In this document: positions 12,645 to 22,041 of the stretch, piece by piece | Position numbering within the stretch: the first letter of the stretch is position 1 | Layout: each line of letters opens with the position of its first letter | Source: Asterias rubens | Taxonomy: Eukaryota; Echinodermata; Asteroidea; Forcipulatida; Asteriidae | Assembly: GCF_902459465.1 (NCBI RefSeq) | Contig: NC_047072.1 | Location: 16,969,776-17,033,775 of the forward strand | Direction: 5' to 3' | DNA: 64,000 nucleotides | Made by a program: the position numbers and the translations under genes | The notes under the pieces: generated by a model | Seen by the model: only the letters and a program-made list of their open reading frames with translations | Told to the model about the DNA's origin: nothing | The model's database searches: none

Positions 12645-14880
12645 TTCACCTATGCTTTTGAATCATTCTGGAACTAAAAACGATAGAGAGACGCAGTTTG
12701 TACCTGCGTCATCCTGGCATGTCCCTGAATTCAAATTTTAAGTTTTAGAGCGGCTTCCAGACTTCTCGATACCGAAAATTAAAAGTAGGCGGCTGTGCTC
12801 CGAAACGAACTCAACAAGCCTCCCTACGGGATTTTTGTACACAGAGAAAGTCAAAAGTACAATGGGTCAATTTGACCCAAAATCATTGCTCAATCTAAAC
12901 AAGTTTAGACCCATTGGATGGACAATTTCAAGGGCTTTCCTCTCGTACAAATATTAGTGCTATGGGGATTTTCAAGGCGACGCTAGAGGCCAGGGAGTAC
13001 ACCCGACACACCCCATAAATTTGGGACATGTAATGCATGAAACACACGGCATGTGGTCATTATTGGAGAAAACAATTATATGCGGTGAAAAAAAAGCCCG
13101 GACTTATAAAAACTTTCAGCTATGCTTTTGAATCATTCTGGAACTAAAAACGATAGAGAGACGCAGTTTGTACCTGCGTCATCCTAGCATATCCCTGAAT
13201 TCAAATTTCAAAGTTTTAGAGCGGCTTCCAGACTTCTTGATACCGAAAATTAAAAGTAGGCGGCTGTGCTCCGAAACGAACTCAACAAGCCTCCCTACGG
13301 GATTTTTGTGCACAGAGAAAATCAAAAGTACAACGGGTCAATTTGACCCAAAATCATTGCTCAATCTAAACAAGTTTAGACCCATTGGATGGACAATTTC
13401 AAGGGCTTTCCTCTCGTACAAAAATTAGTGCTATGGGGATTTTCAAAGGCGACGCTAGAGGCCAGGGAGTACACCCGACACACCCCATAAATTTGGGACA
13501 TTCAATGCATGAAACACACGGCATGTGGTCATTATTGGAGAAAACAAATATATGCGGTGAAAAAAAAGCCCGGACTTATAAAAACTTTCAGCTATGCTTT
13601 TGAATCATTCTGGAACTAAAAACGATAGAGAGACGCAGTTTGTACCTGCGTCATCCTGGCATGTCCCTGAATTCAAATTTCAAAGTTTTAGAGCGGCTTC
13701 CAGACTTCTTGATACCGAAAATTAAAAGTAGGCGGCTGTGCTCCGAAACGAACTCAACAAGCCTCCCTATGGGATTTTTGTGCACAGAGAAAATCAAAAG
13801 TACAACAGGTCAATTTGACCCAAAATCACTGCTCAATCTAAACAAGTTGAGACCCATTGGATGGACAATTTTAAGGGCTTTCCTCTCGTACGAAAATTAG
13901 TGCTATGAGGATTTTCAAAGCGACGCTAGAGGCCAGGGAGTACACCCGACACACCCCATAAATTTGGGACATTTAATGCATGAAACACACGGCATGTGGT
14001 CATTATTGGAGAAAACAAATATATGCCTTGAAAAAAAAGCCCGGACTTATAAAAATTTTCAGCTATGCTTTTGAATCATTCTGGAACTAAAAACGATAGA
14101 GAGACGCAGTTTGTACCTGCGTCATCCTGGCATGTCCCTAAATTCAAATTTCAAAGTTTTAGAGCGGCTTCCAGACTTCTTGATACCGACAATTAAAAGT
14201 AGGCGGCTGTGCTCCGAAACGAACTCAACAAGCCTCCCTACGGGATTTTTGTGCACAGAGAAAATCAAAAGAACAACGGGTCAATTTGACCCAAAATCAC
14301 TGCTCAATCTAAACAAGTTGAGACCCATTGGATGGACAATTTCAAGGGCTTTCCTCTCGTACAAAAATTAGTGCTATGGGGATTTTCAAAGCGACGCTAG
14401 AGGCCAGGGAGTACACCCGACACACCCCATAAATTTGGGACATTTAATGCATGAAACACACGGCATGTGGTCATTATTGGAGAAAACAAATATATGCGGT
14501 GAAAAAAACGCCCGGACTTATAAAAACTTTCAGCTATGCTTTTGAATCATTCTGGAAATAAAAACGATAGAGAGACGCAGTTTGTACCAGCGTCATCCTG
14601 GCATGTCCCTAAATTCAAATTTCAAAGTTTTAGAGCGGCTTCCAGACTTCTTGATACCGAAAATTAAAAGTAGGCGGCTGTGCTCTGAAACGAACTCACC
14701 AAGCCTCCCTACGGGATTTTTGTGCACAGAGAAAATCAAAGGTTCGACGGGTCAATTTGACCCAAAATCATGGCTCAATCTAAACAAGCTTAGCACCAAT
14801 TGAAGGACATTTTTAAGGGCTTTCCTCTCGTACTAAACTTAGTGCTATGGTGATTTTCAAATCGAAGCTAGAGGCCAGGG
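12645..14880. repeat. 471 bp satellite related to the 500 bp satellite
   Basis: Four to five monomers of 471-472 bp (phase marker ACTTTCAGCTATGC at about 13112, 13584, 14056, 14527). Sequence order matches the 500 bp monomer (tail GACGCAGTTTGTACC, then GGCATGTCCC, TTGTGCACAGAG, AAGGGCTTTCCTCTCGTAC) but with many substitutions and several indels. The switch from the 500 bp type occurs within one monomer near 12645. Confidence 0.9.
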
Positions 14881-15695
14881 AGTGGAACTGACACCCCCCC
14901 CCCAAAAAAAAAAAAAATATATATATATATATATATATTCATTGAAGAAAAAAAACCCGGACTTATGAAAACCTTCAGCTATACTCTTGATTTATTCTGG
15001 AACAAAAAATGCTAGAAAGACGGAATTTGTACCTGAATCATCCTGGCATGCCCCTGAACACGAATTTCAAAGTTTTATGGCGGCTTCCAGAATTCTTGAT
15101 ACCGAAAATGAAAACAATGTCTCATTCAGGTTGTGTCACATTCAATACCTGAACTAGCACAGGTGCCAGCCCGCGTGTCACGCCCATTTAAAGGCAGTGG
15201 ACACTTTCTTAGGTAGTTACTCATTGGATAGCCATTTTCAAGGTATTTCTACTTGTACTAATTTTAATGATATGACATTTTTCTAAGCTGGGCCAGCGGC
15301 CAGGAAGTAGACCTATACCACCCCAAAGTTGTATGCATATGGGCTATGCACAAAAAGCCGACGAATTGTTTTGTTGAATGGTTTTAAAATAAATCTGAGC
15401 CGAACTCTTCAATAACTCTGAAACTATACATGGTAGAGACACGGAGTCATTGTACCCGACTCTACTTGGCATATCCCTGCATCCGAAATTTAAAACTTTT
15501 AGGGCGGCTTGGGCAATTTCTTGGTAGCGGGAAAAAACAAGTAAGTGGGGAAGCTCAGAACTGTGCTCAACAGCCTTCCAAAAGGGATTTTTGTGCACAG
15601 AGCTGTCAAGAAAAAGATCACAGATTTATTAAGGTCATTTTCGACTCCAGACTAATGCCCAATCTTCACAAGTTTACCGCGTCTTTGGTTAGCAA
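14881..15695. repeat. Degenerate satellite monomers at the array edge, with C/A/AT microsatellite
   Basis: At about 14893-14939 a C run, an A run and a TA run follow each other. Beyond it, two strongly diverged monomers can still be recognised by shared blocks (GGCATGCCCCTGAA, GCGGCTTCCAGAATTCTTGA; then near 15400 CTTGGCATATCCCTGCATCC and TTTTTGTGCACAGAGCTGTC). Divergence rises towards the edge. Confidence 0.75.
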
Positions 15696-16035
15696 TACGT
15701 ACACTAGTCTTGGTTCAAGACTCTCCTGGATGTGTCACAACAGGGCGCGCTATCACCCCCAACGCGCTATCAACCACGAACCGCTATCACCCGAGAACCG
15801 CTATCACAGGAGAGTCTTGGCACATTCGTTAAATCTCCCCCCCCCCCAAAAAAAAAGGGGGCGGACTCTGCGGGAAACCTACGCACGCGCATTATGTTTC
15901 CCCCCGATTTTGAGGGAGATTTAACGAATGTGCCAAGACTCTCCTGTGATAGCGGTTCGTGGTTGATAGCGCGTTGGGGGTGATAGCGCGCTCTCTTGTT
16001 ACAAATCCAGGAGAGTCTTGAACCAGGACTATACG
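15696..16035. mobile_element. Foldback element (~330 bp) at the satellite boundary
   Basis: GGTTCAAGACTCTCCTGGAT at 15712 is mirrored by ATCCAGGAGAGTCTTGAACC ending at 16024. The arms continue inward through several CGCTATCA-type sub-repeats to ACATTCGTTAAATCTCCC and its complement. The loop holds a C run, an A run and ACGCACGCGCATTATG. Looser similarity extends outward to the ACGTA strings on both sides. No coding capacity is seen; it is a non-autonomous foldback/MITE-like element. Confidence 0.8.
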
Positions 16036-16717
16036 TACACCCGATTTATTCCGGGACGAATTTTGTCGTTTTCCTTTGTACATATGCTTGAAATTGGGTG
16101 ATAACAATGCTGTACAACCACAGAGAAAGGTCCTTTGTGATCAAACGCAAGGCCTTAGCCACAAAACAGCGGTATTTCTCATGTTTAAAAGGTACAGTAC
16201 CATCTATATAGCCAAAGGAATGTAGAACGTTCAGTGTTTAAATCTAACTGGTACAATAGATTGCATAATGGCTATAGAACTAATTCTGGCCAAAAGAATA
16301 AGCTCAGGACATACCGTATCTTCAAACCCAGTTTGAGTTTGAGTTTTATTTACGTTGTGTTAATTATAATATCGCCATTGTTTGGCCCAACTCAGATGCT
16401 CTTCACACTAGCTACTTATTGAACTATAGAGAGGTTTATTAGGTTAGAGTCAAGCCAAAAAAATTGCCCGCATCGTCGCCCTGATGTCGAAACAGAAATC
16501 CATTTTCTGCTTTAAATTGCCCATTAAACAACGACCTTATGAATACTATGTTGGTTTATGTTATTAATAAATAATAAGACTTTTAAATTCTTGGTGGGGA
16601 AGATAGATTTAAGTTGTTGATGGACACTCCTGATGAAGCTATAATTGCTACATTACACATCTTTTACAACAACGTAACAACAGACCAGGCCGTAGATCAT
16701 CATCATCATCACACATA
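16036..16717. other. Unassigned intergenic DNA
   Basis: AT-rich DNA; I see no exon, RNA gene or clear repeat. A (CAT)n run at about 16697-16712 precedes the LINE fragment. Confidence 0.5.
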
Positions 16718-16882
16718 CTCTATGTTCCCAAAACTCGTCTGGCAAGTTACGGAGACCGTGCCTTTTCCAGCTGCGCACCGCGTCTCTGGAATTCCTTGCC
16801 AGACGAGCTGAGGGCCACACCTGATCTTTCTACTTTCAAACACAATCTCAAGTCTCATCTGTTTAATTTGTCAGTTGACTAG
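16718..16882 (+). pseudogene. Non-LTR retrotransposon (LINE) reverse-transcriptase C-terminal fragment
   Basis: In one plus-strand frame the DNA reads LYVPKTRLASYGDRAFS, then APRLWNSLPDELR, then STFKHNLKSHLFNL and a TAG stop at 880-882. This is the characteristic end of CR1/L2-like LINE polyproteins (the GDRAF...APRLWNSLP...FK..LK..LF signature, established knowledge). Nothing of the rest of the polyprotein is visible upstream, so this is a 5'-truncated copy. A TTATTATTATTATTG run follows at about 16930. Confidence 0.85.
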
Positions 16883-16974
16883 CTTCCGGCGCCTTTGAAT
16901 CTATTCCAGATACTGCGCGCCTTATAAGTGTTATTATTATTATTGTTATTAAGTATGTCTTTTTATTTACCGTT

Positions 16975-17150
16975 TAAAAATCAAACTGTGTAGGTCTTTG
17001 AAAACCGTTTTTCCGAAATGCATATGATTAGAAAGATATTTTAAAAATAGAATATAATGATCCACACAAGTATTACTCGAAATTTCTAAACCATATGCAT
17101 TTTATAACAAACTGTTACAAACGCTTTTCAAAGACTTCTTCAATAATTGT
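16975..17150. repeat. Partial copy of the 395 bp foldback family
   Basis: Shares TAGGTCTTTGAAAACCG, ATGCATATGATTAGAAAGAT, AATGATCCACACAAGTAT and CATATGCATTTTATAACAAA with the two arms of the element at 28479-28873, but lacks its termini and central hairpin. Confidence 0.7.
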
Positions 17151-17230
17151 TATATATTACAATTTTACCCTCCCCGTTTCGGAATAAAATCAATTACATT
17201 ACAATACAATACAATGAACTTATAGTATAT

Positions 17231-17302
17231 GCACACGTTCGTCCTGGAAAAAAAAAAAGCCACACACCGGGGTCGACCCGGGGAAGCTAAACGAACGCAC
17301 CC
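17231..17302. mobile_element. Half copy of a GTCGACC foldback MITE
   Basis: GCACACGTTCGTCCTGG, an A run, GCCACACACCGGGGTCGACC and GGGGAAGCTAAACGAACGCA match the right half of the full inverted-repeat element at 42567-42720. The left half is absent. Confidence 0.75.
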
Positions 17303-17900
17303 ATTATAGACAGGTGGGGGTACGGCGTACAACAGCTTACCACTTGCTGAGTTAGACACGTCCTGCCGTGTTCAGACGCTCAAAACTTCACTGTTTGAGC
17401 TCTCCTTCAGACGCATTTCCTAATCGTATATCCATGCAAGTCCTGCATCAGTCCATAGACAAGTTTTTGTGATCATTGCTACCTTCTTGTGGCGGATGAT
17501 AAGACCTTTGATGAAGCTGAACTGTATACTGTCAGAGTTTGTCATGCCTTGGCAGACCACTCCCAACTAGCGTATGGGCCAAGAGTAAAATGACTTCATG
17601 GTCAAAATAATTGAAGCGGTAAGAGGGTCGTGTGTGTGGAGATGCGTTATGGCCGCTTGTGGAATGACACGCCTTGCACCGGGGTGTTGAGTTTTATGTG
17701 TAAATGACATGAAACTTTTCAAGTATACTCTGTTAAATCAAGATGAGCACAACTCGTCAAAAGTCATCGGGAAAGTAAATGAACAAATATAGGCATGAAT
17801 GAAATGTAATAATTGTACCTGTTTGTGACCTGTGACCTGTGGGTGGCGGACAAAATTAAGAACTCACTATAAGTGCTGAATTTAATGGCAATGAACACTG
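17303..17900. other. Unassigned intergenic DNA
   Basis: No exon, RNA gene or repeat recognised apart from a short local duplication of an AATGAACACTGTT(G/A)GTAATTA string near 17890 and 17930, the latter being the start of the next MITE. Confidence 0.4.
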
Positions 17901-17924
17901 TTGGTAATTAATAGTGCTGAAATT

Positions 17925-18057
17925 AAAGGCAATGAACACTGTTAGTAATTACTCAAAATAGTTATGGGGAGAGGTTAATAGTATAACACAATGTGAGAAA
18001 CAGCTCCCTCTGAAGTAACGTAGTTTTCAAGAAAGAATTAATTTTCCACGAATTTGA
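17925..18057. mobile_element. TTAA MITE subfamily I, left part, interrupted
   Basis: Starts AAAGGCAATGAACACTGTTA and carries ACTCAAAATAGTTATGGGG, AACAGCTCCCTCTGAAGTAA and TTTTCCACGAATTTGATTA, the usual left half of subfamily I. It is interrupted at 18058 by another MITE. Confidence 0.75.
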
Positions 18058-18440
18058 TTAAAGGCACTCACTGTACACGTTTGGTAACTGTCAAAGATCC
18101 GTGTTCTCACTTGGTGTATCCCATCATAAGCATACAATAACAAGCCTGTGAGAATTTGGGTTCAATCTGTCATCAAAGTTGCGAGAAAATGATGAAAGAA
18201 AAAAACACCCATGTTGGACAATTTTTGTGCTTTCAGATAGGAATAAAAGACTTCTAGCTAACAGTCTTTTATTCTTTTAGTGAGAAATTACCTCTTTCTC
18301 AAAAACTACGTCATTTCAGAGGAAGTCGTTTCCCACACTGTTTTACGCTATCAACAGCTCTCCAATGCTCGTTACCAAGTCAGTTTTTAAGTTAATATTT
18401 GTTTTGAGTAATTACCAAACGTGTACCTTCCCTCTAAGTT
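18058..18440. mobile_element. TTAA MITE subfamily II, inserted in a subfamily I copy
   Basis: Ends are TGTACACGTTTGGTAACTG and ATTACCAAACGTGTACCTT, an inverted pair. The centre has a hairpin, AATAAAAGACTTCTAGC with AGTCTTTTATTCTTTTAG. Another full copy lies at 59300-59678. Left boundary TTAA at 18058-18061. Confidence 0.8.
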
Positions 18441-18490
18441 TATTAAAAGAGACCTCAAAATTAGATTTTGAATTTGAGGTCTAAAAATCA
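18441..18490. mobile_element. Remnant of subfamily I central palindrome
   Basis: GAGACCTCAAAATTAGATTT and AATTTGAGGTCTAAAAATCA are the central palindrome of subfamily I, resuming after the nested element. The remainder of the right arm is not seen. Confidence 0.65.
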
Positions 18491-18969
18491 AGTAGTCCGG
18501 TTCCCAGACCCCAAAATCTCCGACCAGGCTCTGTCGAATTTAGGGTCCGGTATCACCCAAAATCACGTGACCAAAATGAGGAATTCCTTCTTTTTCGAAG
18601 TTATCCGAAATTATCCGAATGTGTTGTCGTCAACATTCGGACAGTATCGTTGATGGTCGGTATGGAATCATAATGTCAGTCCTGTCGGCCGTAGATCCAG
18701 GAGTTTTTATGCAAGCTTTTGTTATTTAAAGCCAATGCAGGCGTTGTGCCTAAATAAAGCGTTTGCAAAGCGATGCGACAAGTTCAAAATATAAACCTGG
18801 GAAAACGCTCCGGGATTTGGTAAGTTTTTGTCCTTTTTCTTCAAAAATATTTTCTCATCATGAGTCAATGGTGTTTTTTGGCTTGAGTGTTCATTAGAGT
18901 TAGACATTGAGGATTAAGTGTCTTGATTTTTAAAGTGGTAAAAATGGGGCATATCTGGTGACTAGCCGT

Positions 18970-19031
18970 CGAAATTATACGTGTTGAACCAGATTGTCAT
19001 CGAAATTATACGTGTTGAACCAGATTGTCAT
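18970..19031. repeat. 31 bp direct duplication
   Basis: CGAAATTATACGTGTTGAAC plus CAGATTGTCAT occurs twice back to back, identical by eye. Confidence 0.9.
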
Positions 19032-19244
19032 TTGCCGATCAAAAGAATCTCGTAACCTTCCGGCCTGGCGGCCATCGGGAGGAAGGTTACGTTATCGCAA
19101 CTAGTGCAGACATGGTTTCCCTGGAGATGACCCCCGACCCTGACAAAATGCGTCATGCTCTATTTTTAACCGTGGGCGATACCTGACCTAAGATTTTTAA
19201 CAAGAGACGTCAAGGAATCTTTAGTCAGGGGACCAGACTGGAAA

Positions 19245-19410
19245 TCAAGGATCAAATCACACATCTCTGTGTGACAATGGTGTTTTTTCTTTCATAGTTG
19301 TCTCGCAACTCCGACGACCAATCGAACTCAAATTGAAATAGGTTTGTTATTTTATGCATATGTTGAGATACACCAAGTGAGAAGACTGGTCTTTGACTGG
19401 TCTTCTGGGT
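19245..19410. mobile_element. TTAA MITE subfamily I, right-half fragment
   Basis: GTGTGACAATGGTGTTTTTT, TATGCATATGTTGAGATACA and GAGAAGACTGGTCTTTGAC match the right arm of subfamily I; both termini are lost. Confidence 0.7.
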
Positions 19411-19856
19411 CAGTTTAGATGCCGAACAGAGCGCTATAGAAAGAGCCCTCTCCCTCACCTCACACGCCTTTTTAATAACTGATTTGCAGTAGAATGCAGC
19501 TTTTTATGCGCCCTTTGACTGTGACAGCAATATTTTTTATCCAGGTTTTTTTTTCCCGCAACTTTCAGAACAATTTATTTTATACTTTGTAAATATTTGT
19601 CTCTCCTTAATCAATTATTTCTTAAATAATGTGAAATAGTGTGATTTTTTCTTATTTTTTAATCTCTGTATATTTTCCTGCAATTCGACATACGGTCGCC
19701 ATGGAAATTTGTTTTTAAAACAATAAACCAATTATGAATTAAATGAATGAATGGATGAATGAATGAATTACCAATAGTGTCCAGTGTCTTTAAATAAATT
19801 GTTAGAGTAAAAATCGATGCATGGTGTAAAAGTGTCCATCAGTGCACAACGAAGCA

Positions 19857-20184
19857 CAAGGCAGTCGCATTATTCGCTCCAAAAAGACGCCGCTGTAAAC
19901 CCACCCGTATACCCTGTGCGTGGTGCGTGCGATCACACCGCATGACCCACCCGTATACACACTGTCACCTCACTCGTACCACTAACCGCATGCGTAGGCC
20001 ATCGGGCATTATGTTAATGAGCTGACCGTGTGAACTCTTCGCCTATTATAGTAATGAGGTCAGTGGCTTCAACACAGACCCTACCTCCGCATGCGGATAG
20101 TTACGGGGGCATCGTGTCGTGCGATACGGGTGGGTTTTTATACAGCGGCGGTCTTTTTTCGGAGTGAATAATTCGACTGCCTTG
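19857..20184. mobile_element. Foldback element (~328 bp)
   Basis: CAAGGCAGTCGCATTATTCG at the left is mirrored by GAATAATTCGACTGCCTTG at the right. The arms continue through CCGCTGTAAACCCACCCGTA and its complement (TACGGGTGGGTTTTTATACA). No reading frame suggests a transposase. Confidence 0.8.
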
Positions 20185-21235
20185 AGCAAGGCTATAAGCG
20201 CAACAAATAGTAAGTTGTCGGAATTTTAGACCGTAGCAACAGACATGAACATGTCACAAATTTCCATTTGTTGCATTTGCTTTTTACTGGTAAACAGCTG
20301 TTGTTTGCCTATCTTGACAATCAAATAGAAGTAGGGAAATCCCTTCTTTATCAATGCAAATTTTTCATGCTAAGCAAATTGTTGTGCACCTATATTTGTT
20401 GCGATCCCGGCACGGATCGAGCTAATCGAACGCACCTATATTTGTTGCGATCCCAACAGTAGAAATCACCGAATAAAAATCATGAAAACTCGTATTTTGT
20501 TGACAACTTGAATTTTATTACAACTTAATCTCAAATATACAGAATAACAATATTTACAAAAAATACAAAAACACCGGAGAAAACAGCGATGTTGTGAAGG
20601 CAAACTTGTTTAACAGTGTTTTCTATAATACCATAACTGTTTATTCTTGTTGAAATTTCGATAAGTAGTTTGCAGACATTTAAAGAAAGTGAATAGACCT
20701 ACTACGTCGTTTTATATTTATAAAAGAAATGACAATCGAAGCCTTCCATGAATTGGTAAATTGTACTGTAAACTTGGCCTTTTAAATATAGCCGAAAGGA
20801 AACAAATAATGAAATAATATGAATAAATACCAGATAATATATTTATTTAAAAAAACTGAAATATTGTTACAATGAAGCAACATGGACTATTTTGTAATGT
20901 TAAGGATCATTCGCCGATAAAATCAACAACTATTTTGTTTACCGAAACATGTGAAATAATTTAAAATGATTAAAAAAAAATGTTCTAAATAAAAGTGCCA
21001 CTGAAATGATTTGTGTGGATATTTGAAATTTATACAATTCCAAGTTGTGGCAACATTTGCATTTATGTACCAGTTAACTATGACTAAGTTCTATACATGT
21101 TTACATTTTGTTTGGAAATTTTAGTCTCATTTTAATTCAAACATCAACCTAATGTGATAGCCAGCTATCTTTTTTCGGGAAATTTGAAACCTACTCATCA
21201 AACAAAATTAAGAGAAAGTATGAACATGGGAGACT
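20185..21235. other. AT-rich intergenic DNA
   Basis: Contains a short duplicated string (ACCTATATTTGTTGCGATCC at about 20389 and 20431). No exon or RNA gene recognised. Confidence 0.5.
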
Positions 21236-21372
21236 TTTGGGGCCCTTGGTGGCAGCAGACTTACCAGGTAAAATCCATTGTTCTCGGTCATGTGCGCACG
21301 CTCAGAACTACGTAAACAATAACAAAATTACCTGGTAAGTCTGCTGCCACCTAGCGTCCCAAAGTCTCCCAT
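21236..21372. mobile_element. Short palindromic element (~137 bp)
   Basis: ATGGGAGACTTTTGGGGCCC and GGTGGCAGCAGACTTACCAG at the left are mirrored by CTGGTAAGTCTGCTGCCACC and AAAGTCTCCCAT at the right, with a loop of about 40 bp. MITE-like. Confidence 0.75.
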
Positions 21373-22041
21373 TGATTCAAAGTCATAAGCAAAGACAGTG
21401 AGCATAGATGGTGTCCAAGATGTTACCTGAATATCTGTGACAAATAACACAGACGACACAGACCTATCCAAAGAGAGGCTTTCCTGTTAGCCTCGTTATG
21501 GTTTCTAGAATCTGAATTGAAGATAGACTACATTTTTGTGGTGTGATTAAAGAACATTCTGGTGTTTGACAAACCGAGTCATTTTTATTCGTCAATTTGG
21601 TCAGTATTCACTTTACTTCAAACCTCTTGGTTTATACTTCGAGTCAATACACTTCATACAAAGTTTAAGGCTTTTATCCAATCTAGTTCACTCATGGCGC
21701 AAGTCCGAGTGTATACCCTGGTCGTTGACTAAAGGTTGACTAATTTGACTCGAACCCAGGTTGGTCTACTATTTGTCGACTATTGTGGTCGACCATTTGG
21801 AACCAGCCTCACGGTTCCTTCCGTGGTCCCGATAGCCTGTTCCATGCAAACATGTGTAAAGCACAGAAGGGAACCAGTGACACTATAGCAACAAGGAATG
21901 GAGTGTTGAATATACCGTGGCACCTATGGTTGAATGGGCTTCCAAACGAGTTGTCGGGTGAGTGTGTGTCACTGCACACTGTTGCTGGCCAATAGTCGAC
22001 TAATGTGTGCACTTGAACTTGCTCTTGATTTGTCTACGTTT

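Noticed and set aside
3306-14880. CRISPR-like array
   Set aside because: Repeats are long, contiguous and without unique spacers; the genome is eukaryotic.
15430-15924. 164-codon plus-strand open frame
   Set aside because: Composite of a degenerate satellite monomer and one arm of a foldback element.
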